From Lithodes maja (lineage: Eukaryota; Arthropoda; Malacostraca; Decapoda; Lithodidae): a DNA stretch of 64,000 nt. The stretch lies in contig JBAKBP010007971.1 in the NCBI GenBank assembly GCA_037953745.1, forward strand, positions 1-64,000, given 5' to 3'. Below the pieces are notes generated by a model. That model did not search any database, was not told the DNA's origin, and saw nothing but the letters and a program-made list of their open reading frames with translations. The stretch's first letter is position 1; every line of letters begins with the position of its first letter. Position numbers and translations under genes: made by a program. Below are positions 29,201 through 38,974 of the stretch, in pieces.

Positions 29201-30060
29201 CGACTGTATCTGGCCATGTCGCTAAAAGCGGTGATGCTGCGCAGGCAGATGTCGTCACAAGGAATGTGGGGGTGCGCATGTACGGTATCGGCGGGGAAGC
29301 CTTAGCTATAATGAACTGTGGGAGTGACTGCACGGGTGGTACTGATTGTCCCTCTCATGACCTGGCTGTTCTAGGGACGAAGGTGGAGAAGGAGGGAGAC
29401 TACAGGTTAGAAGCTGCGGTCTCGGCTGGGTTGTGGGAGGGCACAAGGCATGTTGTTCGTGGAGACAGTGCAAGGCAGTTATTTACTAGGCTATGGCAGT
29501 ACTTTCGCATGTTTGTTGCTTCTCCAGGCCTGAGGTACGGGGTAGAATCCGACATGCAGGCTGGAGATAGTGCAAGGCTCAGTTTAATTCCCTGCCGTAT
29601 AAATCCTGCTCGACAGCCTATGGTGCAAGCAGAGCTGGATTACGTGTGGACGAAGGATCTGAGGGATAAGGAATGTCGTGAGTGGTCGTTGCTTGTAACT
29701 TTGTCCGAGCGTGCTAAAGAGGTATGTGGTTTTGTTGTGGACGGGAGTACCTACCAGTGCAATGTTATGCCCTACGGACTTAAGAATGCACCAGCAACGT
29801 GTCAGAGCCTGATGAATGAAAGTGAAAAGGACAATGATGCGCTGGGGCATTTCGAGATCTATGTTCCAGCCTATGGTCCGGTCGGTGTAGTTTACCCAGA
29901 TCATTACCCTCTCAAGATCTTGGACCCGTTTCACAATCGGAATATGAGGCTGACCAGGTGGTCACTAAGGTTATTGGTATATAACCTGGACATAAGCCAT
30001 ATTGCCGGTTGTGACAACGAGGTTGCATGTGGTCGTTCAGGGGTATATGATCCTGGGTAA
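26284..30060 (+). CDS. Gag-protease polyprotein of non-autonomous Gmr1-like element (copy B)
   Basis: 1258 codons from the ATG at 26284. Same layout as copy A: SAP-like N-terminus, Pro-rich stretch, coiled coil, SCAN/capsid-like region, zinc knuckle (here CYQCHKKGHFARVC, as in copy C) and protease site RDTGAS. Then comes the same chimeric C-terminal part lacking the integrase core and the RT YLDD box. Relative to copy A it keeps 26 extra residues (FDIGEGLGLLRKHL...) near 28520-28597 and a longer coiled coil, so copy A is a further-deleted version. No stops or frameshifts are present. Two copies with the same rearrangement and open frames imply that this form has itself transposed. Confidence 0.88.
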   Translation: MSGPSTDEEREMLFEEVPLVTSEEDARLFVSKQYHVTEERLTGVNVYGLHLIAKVLGKSNVVGMSKGELISWVLRGRHGVSEERAFGGVPPQIPSHSTPTVPSTQLPEVSTLPQRDEHWKIGVPSGGAYGGSPVLAPPPSVVAAPSSGLSPEMIFRLELAKIESRKYEIEAETRKHEIEVRRQEDETRRHEAELRYDSEKYCAQIDLDKTRAESTGIRMGREGQVREQSLSHLVKLVPAFSETEVTEFFNRFEKKCREHNWPEEKWAALVSSRLTGKGLKAYDALPLESCIDYPELKRAVLRAYELQPETYRLKFRGVTKTREATFLEHARDLKDALTNWTRSEKAETAEQLTELFLLEQFYKCTGAEMTLTIKEKNPKTLQEAAEMADLRLSLIRGCGSAQRSEAGNKGRDAPPPRVSNISYANKYKSYDTKTDHKTSTVPFKKGPGPSQYQGKPKGELECYQCHKKGHFARVCPSKPPTAAVSLACNIGVSLKPSEFARGSSSEAEAQPMQKHLGGSNPAQDVFCDHRGRGCVMWAGRKHGVEVLRDTGASQTLMNNLTGYPINAARVVVVQGINATRSYPLVRLELEVDGVTRELDVGIVEKLPVEGVDLLLGNDFAMPASEVLPLVVAERTADVSGGEQECVERCQAQPMACVVTRARADKVSQPSPPSSDQQRNDQQEEAKAGVGVKSFDSAALLGDLVLAPMLESGEAPGPVTASEEVGPEETPRQQRCTRREKRVAQFDIGEGLGLLRKHLDRLVPSDICKLQLEDPEVQKCGNGAVEIKHEDGEACHVNLLEEFVRQPPEQPTVPALVCRGQGGEGEGGSRAQVEESRDCHVSAKQWAGDTSLVAVEALEHLSEQQCAALQHQLGSYPTGRAEPLSLTTRAVRDVPQAGHVTVKRPLASLFRWFKVGDEALAWLPGQGRPMAAKGGGQKEDIEQIGRVGCGIAVPGRHIASQCCSSLMQQPYHRPTVSGHVAKSGDAAQADVVTRNVGVRMYGIGGEALAIMNCGSDCTGGTDCPSHDLAVLGTKVEKEGDYRLEAAVSAGLWEGTRHVVRGDSARQLFTRLWQYFRMFVASPGLRYGVESDMQAGDSARLSLIPCRINPARQPMVQAELDYVWTKDLRDKECREWSLLVTLSERAKEVCGFVVDGSTYQCNVMPYGLKNAPATCQSLMNESEKDNDALGHFEIYVPAYGPVGVVYPDHYPLKILDPFHNRNMRLTRWSLRLLVYNLDISHIAGCDNEVACGRSGVYDPG

Positions 30061-30536
30061 ATTGACACACGGGTAGCCTCCTGCTTTGGTTTGAGTAGTA
30101 TTTTGCGCTTGGTGCTTGTTGGCTCGCGGTTGTAGCCCAGCGTATTGGGTCGTAAAGCAGGAGTTGAGCGTTTGGTATAGAAGAAAAATAGGCTGCCCTT
30201 ATAGTGCAGCCGGAAAAAACATATTAAAATATAAAAATCATATAAAAACTCTTTCTTTTTGATGAAGATAATTGTATAAGTTTGTCATAGCCTATAAAGT
30301 GTTTGAGTAGTCCACGAACTATCAAACGGCTGAGCTGTTGTAAGCTCGCTCTGGGAGCATGATATTATGTCTTTTACTATTGTTGGGAGGAGTTATGAAA
30401 TGTGATTTTTTTTTTTTTTTTTATAAGATGTGTTTTAGTGATAAACTCAGCGTTGTTTTAGTGCCATGCGGTCGCTGGGTGTGAGGGGTTTGATGGGGTT
30501 CTGTATATCAGATTTTAGCTCAGGGTTGAGCAAGTA
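30061..30536 (+). other. 3' untranslated region of copy B
   Basis: Matches copy A closely, except for small indels and a longer T run near 30406-30422. Noncoding. Confidence 0.65.
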
Positions 30537-30551
30537 AAATCTTGGGGGAGG
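30537..30551 (+). other. Polypurine tract of copy B
   Basis: AAATCTTGGGGGAGG immediately before the 3' LTR. Confidence 0.75.
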
Positions 30552-32392
30552 TGTGACGCATGTCGAGTATGAGCATGCTGTACAGAACGCCCAGTCAGGC
30601 CCCACCCTCGCTAGGATCGTCAGGGCAGGAACTTTGGCTGTAGTCTGTGTAGAGTTTCCTAACTCAGTTTATGTGAACCGTTGTACTATAAGTATTATCA
30701 TTATGTATTTTGTTTTCTTCTAAGTCAACGAGTTCTATTTTATATCATTAGATATAAGTATTGTGTGTGGGATTTATATATATATAATGATGCGAAGAGA
30801 GAGAGAGTTATGTAACGGAGGACAGTGTGCGCGCCACGAGGTGTGTAGGCCTCACTCCCTCCTCCCTCCTTCCCCCCTCCCTCCCCCCTCATCAAGAGCG
30901 TGGGAATCCTTTGTCGATCCCAGATTGAGAGAGCGAATGTGACGTCATGATTGCCGTTATGCTCGCTACGGGGCCGAGTATAAAAAGGGAGGTCTCGCCA
31001 TTTTTAGATCAGAACTCATCAGGCAAAGCGACCTCTCATATCCCTTGCAACTATCCATATTCTTCCGACTGATGTGAACTTTCTCTACTCTCTGAACAGC
31101 CTACCTTCTTCTCTTCTCGTCCCTGTTTATAACCTCAATGACCCCTTTGGTGCAGATTTAGTCAGCCAAAGTATTATCGCTTGAGTTCTCACGAGATAAG
31201 TGCCTGTTAGATAGCCTATTTTTGGAAGGGTTAACTAGAATAGGATTGATTGATGTTTGTTGCACTCGTATATGTATTTCCCTGTGTGCGATTATTCATG
31301 TTCCTGTTTTCTGCTGGTTTAGGTAATGCTAGACTGGGATAGGGTTCCTCGAGTTGTGATTTCCTATGAGTGCTAGGTTGGTTGAACCAGCACAATTGCA
31401 ACGGAGACGTGGGAAGCCTAGGGGGTCTTTTTGATTGTGTACCGTGGGAGTTTAGCACTGTGTTGCGAGTGAGGGCTTTTGCCTGTGCCACCCAACACTG
31501 TGCTATCTCATTTGCTTGACTTTGAGAGGATCGCCAGGAGAGAACCAGATACTAGTGATCTGGATCTCTCAAGAGAGCATCCCGTCAATTACCGTAATTT
31601 GGCCGCACAGTCTTAAGGACCTCGCTGGGCTACGAGCCGCTTGCTCAGCCATTGTCTCTTAACCTTAGATATCCCAGCTAGACTTTGCTCGACCAGCAGA
31701 TACAGTATAGTATTGAAGCTTCTCCTTATGTATATTATTGTTTAAGCACTATTGATTTCATGTGTGGCACGCTTAGCTACTTCAGAGATTAGTGGCCCAC
31801 GAGCACAATCTTAGTAGGCTATTGCCAGTGCATTGTCGGAGTACTTCTTCTTAATGTTTGCCATATCCTATTGCTTATTCTTATAATTCTTCTTATGTCA
31901 ATTTAAAGCCTTTAATTACCAGTGAGTTATTCATTAAATTGCTGTTCAAAATCCGATACTTACTTCTTACGAGTATTCGAGAAGCATCTAACTTATCAGA
32001 AGATTCCTTGCTTGATGCTCGAGGACTATTGTTTAACGTAACGTAATAGTGCCGATCCGAAGTAGAGGGTGGAGGACTTCTTAAGTTCTTAGTTCAAGGG
32101 TGGATTACTTCGGCTTCGGCCAACACTATTCTTTAGTGTTGTAGTACTTTCTTCTTTGTTTGATTGTTGACCAGACTAGATAACTCCCGTCTTGCTATTA
32201 GTCTGTTGTGTGAAACGCTAGTACCGAGTTCTTGTATACCCCGTTATAGCAGATAGAACTCTGGAGGGTAGTGGCGTTTTTTGTTCGGCTGGCAGTACTC
32301 TGGGGTTGGGATCGTGTGTTTCCGTTGTGGCAGCGAGCCATACTCGAGTCCTGTGTAAGAGCCCTAGTGTACCCGAGTGCCCGGTCGTAACA
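30552..32392 (+). repeat. 3' LTR of copy B
   Basis: 1841 bp, same length as its partner and no difference seen by eye; followed by the target duplication GTAT. Confidence 0.92.
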
Positions 32393-32396
32393 GTAT

Positions 32397-35300
32397 GTGT
32401 CGGGAGGGAGTGAGAATGTGGAGAAGAGGGGAACAATAAGCATGACAGTGGGGACTAAAGTAAAGAAAGAGGGTGTGTATAAGAAACCTGCTCAGATTCT
32501 ATGTAAGCTATGTAACAACAAACATAAATGGAGTTTTTGCATAAAATACCCGACAAATGAGACAAAACTAGCACAGGCGAAAAGATTGAAGCTATGTGTA
32601 GGTTGTCTAAGTGGGGAACATGGTAAGCAGGGACAATGTACTGCTACATACTTAAGGCCCTGTCGGCACTGCAAAGGACATCACTTTGATAAGTTGTGTT
32701 GTACAGCGGATAAAGTCAAAGACGTCAAAAATGAGGATACTACAACTGTGACACTAGGTAGCACGCAAGACACCACTATATTGCCCACAATACAGATTCC
32801 CATGGAAGGTAATGACGGTAACAAAGTTTGTCGGGTACTTCTAGATCAAGGATCTCAACGTTCCTTTATAAAGAGGTCCGTACTAGTGGGATTGAAGCAC
32901 CGAATCGTAGGGGCTGAGACTCTTCGATTACAGGGCTTCACAGGGGTTACTGATAAACAAGACTACGAGATAGCGGAGATTTCATATTTCTATCGTAAAA
33001 ACCGGTACTTTATGACTTGTATCGTAGTAGACACCCTACCAGAATATGTATCTGTGGGTGTGAAGAAGGTGGAACACGCATTACGTAGCAAAGGGGTTAA
33101 CTTGTCAGATCCCATGGGAAATCAGAGTGAGGTGCATGTTCTACTTGGTGTAGATCATTATTATGAAGTTGTATACCCTGGATTTAAAAAGATGTGTGGT
33201 GTAGTTTTAATCCCCACTAAATTTGGATACTGCATGAGCGGAAAGGTGCATACTACACAGTCAAAGGTCCTGGTCGACACGGTCTCGATATATAGAGTCA
33301 ATGTAACCGCGGCAGAGGAGTTGGGAAGGGAGGATTCCCAACCTAGTGACCCTAAGATGGCTGCCGAGTTCGACCTGGAACGACTGTGGAGATTGGATCA
33401 CATAGGCATTAATCCTATGGAGACTGATTATGACTCGGAAGTTGCGCTACAAAGGTTTGACGAGTCTGTGTGCTACTGTGCCTCAGACAAGCAATATAAA
33501 GTTAGTTTACCCTGGAAGAACAGTGAGATAAGCCTGCCTACCAACTATGGTTTGGCATTAGGTCGCTTGCGCGCATTGCAGCGGAAATTGTCTAACGAAC
33601 CGAGCACGCGCCAGGCGTATGACGATGTATTTCGGAGTTATGAGGATAGGGGCTTTATAGAGAGAGTCGATGTCAGGGAACCGTATAAGAAGGGTAGGGT
33701 TCACTATCTGGCCCATCATGGGGTAAAGAAAGACAGCGTCACCACACCAATACGGGTGGTGTATGACTGTTCTGCCCACCAAGGACAACAACCCAGTCTA
33801 AATGACTGCCTGTTGACAGGTCCGTCCATGGTGTCGGACCTGTCCCAACATCTATTGCGGTTTAGGCTGGGGAAGTATGCCTATACCAGTGACATCGAGA
33901 AGGCAGTCTTGATGGTCAAGCTAAAGGAGGAAGATAGAGATGTTACCCGCTTTCTTTGGTTCGGCGACATTAGCAACTCTGGAAGTCCCATCATAATATA
34001 CCGTTTTCGGGTTGTACTCTTTGGGGCCACTTGCTCGCAGTTTTTGTTAAATGCCACAATCAGAAAACATCTAGCGGACACTCATGAGGACACAAGTAAA
34101 CTATCTCGCGGATTATACATTGACAATTTGCAGGGTACTAGCGATAGTCAAAATGATTTGTTATATGCATACTGGCAAGCACGCAGATTGTTTGCGGATG
34201 CACATCTATTTCTCCGCGAGTGGGTTACTAATAGTGAAGATCTTCAGAGTTTAATACACGTGGATGGTACGGCATCTCTTAACCAGGAAAAGTCCAGAAA
34301 TTTGGGGATGATCTGGCAACCTAAACATGACATACTAACTTTTCAAACAAGGTCTTTTGCTCAGCAGACAGGAGCGCACACCAAAAGAAGTCTGTTGAGC
34401 AAAGTTGCGCAATTTTTTGATCCTTTGGGTCTAGCATTACCTGTTACCATAAGAGCTAGGATTCTAATGCAGGAAGTTTGGAGACGTAAAATAGGATGGG
34501 ATGACAGTTTGCCTGAGGACCTGAATGACCAAGGGACATTGCTGTTGAATGAATATGCCATCCTATGTACTAAACCTATACCTCATCAAGTGGCGGCGTT
34601 CGGTGACGTTACGTTACACACGTTTTGCGATGCTAGCGCCACGGCATACGGGGTAGCCATATATGTTGTTACTTCATTTGGGGTACATTTAGTTACAGCC
34701 CGGGCCAAGGTAGCCCCGGTTAAAAAGGTAACTATCCCTAAAATGGAATTGACTGCCATGCTGCTATTAGCACGTCTGGTGCAACATGTACGCGCAGCAT
34801 ACGAGAGCGAATTAAATATTGAAATCGTTCATGTATGGTGCGATAGTCAGGTCGCACTCAACTGGATACATAGCAAGAAGTCTCTGCCAGTTTATGTGCG
34901 GAATAGGGTAGATGAGATTAGAGCCCTTTTGCCAGACGTTGCTTATCATTATGTAAATACAAAAGAAAACCCTAGTGATCTCATAACTAGGGGTATAACG
35001 GCTAGCCAGTTAATGAAGTCCGAATTGTGGTGGCATGGTCCAAAGTGGCTGCTCCATGAAAGTGAATGGACGATATGGCATGCTGTTGGTGAGGGACTTC
35101 TGCCACTGGAAACAGTGGCAGTTACAGCCCAACCAAATGAGCCACCGGGTCCTATCATGAAGTGGGCAAGATTCGGTGACTATAATAAACTAGTCAGAGT
35201 TGTAGCTTGGGTGTTGCGATATGTATCCAATCTCAAGCTTAAAGTAACGGGCCAACTCTGCAACAGGGGTCACAACATTGATGCTCGTGAATTTAAAGCA

Positions 35301-36803
35301 GCTGAAGTAACTTTGATCAAATGGGTTCAAGTAGAAACCTTTTCCAATGAATTAGAATCCTTGAAAAGCTCGAATAAGACATTAATGCCTAATATAGTGC
35401 GTCAACTACGGTTGCACCTAGACAATGGCCTCATCAGGTGTGAGGGTCGCCTGAAGTGGTCGGGTGTACCAGACGGCACAAACCGACCTATACTTATGCC
35501 AACAAGACATCACGTTACTGATCTATTGATCATACGTGCACATAGGGAAGTAAAACACTACGGAGTATGTCATATTATATCAAATTTACGTCTCACATGG
35601 TGGATACCCAGAGTTCGACAAGTAGCTCGACGCGTAGTGAGAAAGTGTGTAATATGCCAGAGACTAAAGGGTAAACCATATGCAACTGGACCAGCTCCAC
35701 CTCTACCTGAATGCCGTGTAAAGCACGTAGAACCTTTCCAAGCGGTAGGATTAGATTACACAGGGGCATTGAAGACGAGGGAGCATGAGAAGGTTTATAT
35801 ATTATTGTTTACCTGTGCGACGTCTCGAGCGGTACACCTAGAACTATGTGATAATATGTCTAGCGAAGAATTTATGCTGGCGTTCAGACGGTTTTGTGCC
35901 CGTCGTTCATTCCCTCAACTCATTCTTAGCGACAATGCTCCCACTTATGTCCAAGCATCAAAATATCTAAAGGATATGAGTAGTGATCCTACTGTTATCA
36001 CTTTTTTGGGAGAGAAGAAGTGCGAATGGAGGTTCATTCCAGTTAAGGCACCTTGGTTTGGTGGAATGTGGGAACGATGTGTCGGCATAGTAAAGTCAGG
36101 ACTAAGAGCGGTTGTAGGACGTGCTCTATTAAAGAAAAGTGAGTTGACGACAGTCCTCACAGAGATAGAGGCAGTCGTGAATGATCGCCCGCTTACATTT
36201 GTGTACACCGACCTGCAAGAACCACTACCATTAACGCCAGCTCACTTGCTATATGGAAAACCATTGACTGCGTTTCCATCTGATTTTCAGTCCATAGTAG
36301 AGTTAGAGGATCCCTCGTTGTACTCTGAGGTAGCGGTGTCTAAGAGATACCAGTATATATCCAGGATAATCGAGGATTTTAGGAAACGGTGGATTAGTGA
36401 ATATCTGCTAGCATTGAGGGAAAGGAGTGTTACTCCCTCTGGTAGACCAACGGCACCTACAGTTGGTGAAGTTGTTTTAATTAAAGAAGATAGTCCTCGT
36501 TTATACTGGAAATTAGGCCGCGTATTGGAGGTATACAAGGGGGCAGACTCTGTAGAGCGGGTGGCGCTATTGAAGACAGCCACTGGAACTACTGTTCGTC
36601 CTATCGCACGTTTGTACGCTTTGGAGCTCGATTCCGCATTGCAATCTGAAGCTCCACCTGTTATTGCTGGGTCCGAGGATTCTCAAAGGAACGACTCACC
36701 TCTTACTGATGGTGATCATTCTCGGACCGGGACGCGTCCCAGACGCGCTGCTGCTGGCGCCGTCGACTTGTGGCGTCAGAAGATAGCCTCTGGGCAACTT
36801 TAG
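32397..36803 (+). CDS. BEL/Pao pol (zinc knuckles, protease, RT, RNase H, integrase), N-terminus cut off
   Basis: 1468 codons in phase with the gag segment at 23346-24227. Counting from 32397: Cys/His-rich knuckles at about 36-102; aspartic protease-like LLDQGSQRSF with Asp at 150; RT with YTSDIEKAV and YIDN at 574-577, where many RTs have YxDD (an Asn here is, as I recall, common in one BEL/Pao group); RNase H with FCDASATAYGV at about 743; integrase zinc domain (HREVKHYG, CVICQ) at about 1050-1085 and the DDE core (LDYTG, SDNAPT, WFGGMWERC) at about 1119-1225. The frame is intact to its stop. It lost its start because copy B separates it from gag, so it is not expected to be made as a whole polyprotein. 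Confidence 0.88.
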   Translation: MSGGSENVEKRGTISMTVGTKVKKEGVYKKPAQILCKLCNNKHKWSFCIKYPTNETKLAQAKRLKLCVGCLSGEHGKQGQCTATYLRPCRHCKGHHFDKLCCTADKVKDVKNEDTTTVTLGSTQDTTILPTIQIPMEGNDGNKVCRVLLDQGSQRSFIKRSVLVGLKHRIVGAETLRLQGFTGVTDKQDYEIAEISYFYRKNRYFMTCIVVDTLPEYVSVGVKKVEHALRSKGVNLSDPMGNQSEVHVLLGVDHYYEVVYPGFKKMCGVVLIPTKFGYCMSGKVHTTQSKVLVDTVSIYRVNVTAAEELGREDSQPSDPKMAAEFDLERLWRLDHIGINPMETDYDSEVALQRFDESVCYCASDKQYKVSLPWKNSEISLPTNYGLALGRLRALQRKLSNEPSTRQAYDDVFRSYEDRGFIERVDVREPYKKGRVHYLAHHGVKKDSVTTPIRVVYDCSAHQGQQPSLNDCLLTGPSMVSDLSQHLLRFRLGKYAYTSDIEKAVLMVKLKEEDRDVTRFLWFGDISNSGSPIIIYRFRVVLFGATCSQFLLNATIRKHLADTHEDTSKLSRGLYIDNLQGTSDSQNDLLYAYWQARRLFADAHLFLREWVTNSEDLQSLIHVDGTASLNQEKSRNLGMIWQPKHDILTFQTRSFAQQTGAHTKRSLLSKVAQFFDPLGLALPVTIRARILMQEVWRRKIGWDDSLPEDLNDQGTLLLNEYAILCTKPIPHQVAAFGDVTLHTFCDASATAYGVAIYVVTSFGVHLVTARAKVAPVKKVTIPKMELTAMLLLARLVQHVRAAYESELNIEIVHVWCDSQVALNWIHSKKSLPVYVRNRVDEIRALLPDVAYHYVNTKENPSDLITRGITASQLMKSELWWHGPKWLLHESEWTIWHAVGEGLLPLETVAVTAQPNEPPGPIMKWARFGDYNKLVRVVAWVLRYVSNLKLKVTGQLCNRGHNIDAREFKAAEVTLIKWVQVETFSNELESLKSSNKTLMPNIVRQLRLHLDNGLIRCEGRLKWSGVPDGTNRPILMPTRHHVTDLLIIRAHREVKHYGVCHIISNLRLTWWIPRVRQVARRVVRKCVICQRLKGKPYATGPAPPLPECRVKHVEPFQAVGLDYTGALKTREHEKVYILLFTCATSRAVHLELCDNMSSEEFMLAFRRFCARRSFPQLILSDNAPTYVQASKYLKDMSSDPTVITFLGEKKCEWRFIPVKAPWFGGMWERCVGIVKSGLRAVVGRALLKKSELTTVLTEIEAVVNDRPLTFVYTDLQEPLPLTPAHLLYGKPLTAFPSDFQSIVELEDPSLYSEVAVSKRYQYISRIIEDFRKRWISEYLLALRERSVTPSGRPTAPTVGEVVLIKEDSPRLYWKLGRVLEVYKGADSVERVALLKTATGTTVRPIARLYALELDSALQSEAPPVIAGSEDSQRNDSPLTDGDHSRTGTRPRRAAAGAVDLWRQKIASGQL

Positions 36804-36842
36804 GTTTAAGGTGGGGTTCAGGTCTTTTTTGTGGGGGGAGTG

Positions 36843-37639
36843 TATCGTATAAATACGATAGAATATGACTCTTTTGTGATCTCATATGTCTCTGTGACGT
36901 CACGATCTCTCCTACAGCACGACGTAGGACGAGTAGATCGTATATTATAAGATTGTAAATAAGTTAAGTTATAAAAGGCCTAATATGCTATTAAGCAATA
37001 TTGCTATGGTCTTATGTAGTATATATGAATTTATCGTATATATTAATATAATTTATCGTATAGAGCAACCTAAATGCGGTACGATAATTTGGGCTCCTGG
37101 CGGTTTGCCAAGGCAGCAAGGTGTGCTTTTGAGGTACGCCAGAGCCTTCACGAACACCAACCAGTTAACATCCAATTTTCCGCCCTCAGTTGATCGTGCT
37201 TTTGTGCCTGTAATCACAATACACATACAGCAATACACTCAGCTACACCATCACGACGCTCTCATCGACATCATGACTGACTGATAGATAAGCATACATT
37301 ATAATAATCATGTCCATTCCCATGTAATCATTTATTCTTTCTTTAACTTGACTCGTGTCTTGGGACCGAAGTCTCGTTCCCCATTGTCCACCGCCATATT
37401 GGATAAAACGTTCTCCCTTGCCTCATTGCCACGTGGAACTATTGGTGAGTTAATTCCTGGCTAATATTAACCCTTATAACCTTACCCTATATATACATTT
37501 GTTATGTGAGACCTTTGGATATAAATTAGCTTGTTTCAGATTGAATTCAATTTAGATATAGAGTAGTTTTCATTTAGATTGATTTTATTTGATTCATTAT
37601 AGCTTAGTAATATTTAACTTCCATTGATAGTTTACCACA
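36843..37639 (+). repeat. 3' LTR of the BEL element
   Basis: 797 bp, preceded by a purine tract (GTGGGGGGAG at 36831-36840) and TG. Three substitutions versus the 5' LTR were seen by eye. Followed by CCACT. Confidence 0.88.
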
Positions 37640-37644
37640 CCACT

Positions 37645-38381
37645 GTAGCAAAACTTCCGACCAAGGGAAGACCGACTCGGGACCCAGAAAAAACTTCACT
37701 AAGTGAAGAATAATACGCTGGGAACGTCAGCAAAGCAACGCTACCTCATCAGAAAGATAAAAGGCAGCAGAATTAATCGCGTAATGAAAGCCGCCTGCAT
37801 CACAAGCTAACTCAACTATGAAAAAACACAAAATTCACCTGTCCACAACAGGACCACGAGGGTACATCCGAAATAGATGCCCCAAACACACGACCCAAAA
37901 TACACTGCACTGCGGGCAACCAGCCCAGGACACTCCTGCTACGCATATCCTAACCTTACTCGATACATCCCGGAGTAAACAAATGAGGAAAAACTCACTA
38001 GGGACGCAGCAAATGCGGAACCAGCGGAGCGTGGAGAGACACGTCCGGGCCGGCTGATCGCAGAGCAGAGAAGAAGGTAGAATGACGCCTGAATCAGCGT
38101 CTGGTCAAAGATCCACACAAGTACATCCACGATATGATGGAAAGCTTATTGGATAGTTATTCTTATTTTGTTTTTGTTTTTATTGTTTACGAAGTTTTTT
38201 CGTAGTGAGAACCCAATTCATAATGACTGAAGCCATGAGTGAGGTCGCGTGCGCTCATGATGAAGGCTCCTCAGATTTTAAATGCTCTGCCCGGTAGATT
38301 CAAACTACGGCGAATTAGTGTTTGAAGAGGATGCCTTATGTAATAGGCATGTTCGTCAATGATGGAGGAGCCACTAATAAA
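37645..38381 (-). repeat. 5' terminal region of the DIRS-like element (copy 1)
   Basis: Reverse complement of 59976-60620 with roughly 75-80% identity by eye. Shared landmarks are the terminus GGAGCCACTAATAAA at 38367-38381, GCCTTATGTAATAGGC near 38334, and the hairpin TACGAA-GTTTT-TTCGTA near 38189. It connects across the BEL insertion (CCACT duplication) to the leader ending at 22134. Confidence 0.75.
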
Positions 38382-38974
38382 TATTATCCTCTATTGCCTT
38401 CGTGCTTGTGTTCTTGCGCGTTCTCATCTTCTCCAGTCGAGTAAGAACATACCTATAAAGACAATACAACCCTAGTAAAAACCTAGTATAGCAGTAGTAA
38501 AGTTTGAATCTGGCTTAGATTAGTTAGATAAACTGTGGAGGGGCCAGGATAAAAAGTTAAACAATTATAGGGCACAAATAACCGTCACACACAGGCGAAG
38601 CCAAGGTCAAAATAGTGACCAGGGTCCAGTTTACTGAGCTGGAGCCACAGGCCTAGGCCGCTTCTAGAAGAACATCTGAGAGTATTAAGTTTGGATTGAC
38701 TATTAACCTAACTTAACTATATATAGCCTACTTATACAGCATACTATTTATTTACAGCTGAGATGGCAGTAATGGTTAGTTTAGGTTAATCTACCCATAG
38801 CCTACAACAAGATTACTTTCGGCAAGGGGTCGCCTGCTCAGATACGACTAGGCTAATATACTGATAATAGGCCTACTGTTGCAAAATATTCCATGGCTGT
38901 TAGAGGACAAAATATAGTGAAATACACAACCACCTACACTCCCATTCCCATTCACAATCGGTTTTCTACAACAT
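38382..38974. other. Unassigned intron sequence
   Basis: AT-rich DNA between the DIRS terminus and the 20-bp array. I see no gene, repeat family or RNA. Confidence 0.5.

Larger units (their letters stand above)
24228..32392 (+). mobile_element. Gmr1-like LTR element copy B (non-autonomous)
   Basis: 8165 bp with two 1841-bp LTRs that look identical by eye, and the 4-bp duplication GTAT at 24224-24227 and 32393-32396. It is inserted in the BEL gag-pol gene in the same orientation. It has the same rearranged interior as copy A, so the two descend from one deleted ancestor. LTR identity makes it the youngest insertion visible here. Confidence 0.92.
22135..37639 (+). mobile_element. BEL/Pao LTR retrotransposon, split by copy B
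   Basis: Two 797-bp LTRs (22135-22931 and 36843-37639) differing at three sites by eye, flanked by the 5-bp duplication CCACT (22130-22134 and 37640-37644). Without the 8.2-kb copy B the element is about 7.3 kb, normal for BEL/Pao. The long LTR identity implies a young insertion. It interrupts the leader of the DIRS-like element. The gag-pol frame is kept on both sides of copy B. Confidence 0.9.
5830..38381 (-). mobile_element. DIRS-like tyrosine-recombinase retroelement, split by three insertions
   Basis: On the minus strand, in order: terminal and leader sequence (38381 to 37645, then 22134 to 20998), a gag-like gene (20289-17668), RT/RNase H/methyltransferase-like gene (17641-15737), and a tyrosine recombinase (15764-15226, continuing at 7152-6720). 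The insertions are copy A at 7153-15221, the piggyBac-like MITE at 20516-20997, and the BEL element at 22135-37639. RT plus tyrosine recombinase and no integrase or LTR is the DIRS hallmark. The left (3') boundary is uncertain. A second copy of the 5' terminus starts at 59976. Confidence 0.8.

Noticed and set aside
37818..38057. 79-codon plus frame as a small gene
   Set aside because: Lies in the DIRS leader; the matching copy at 60200-60600 does not keep the frame.
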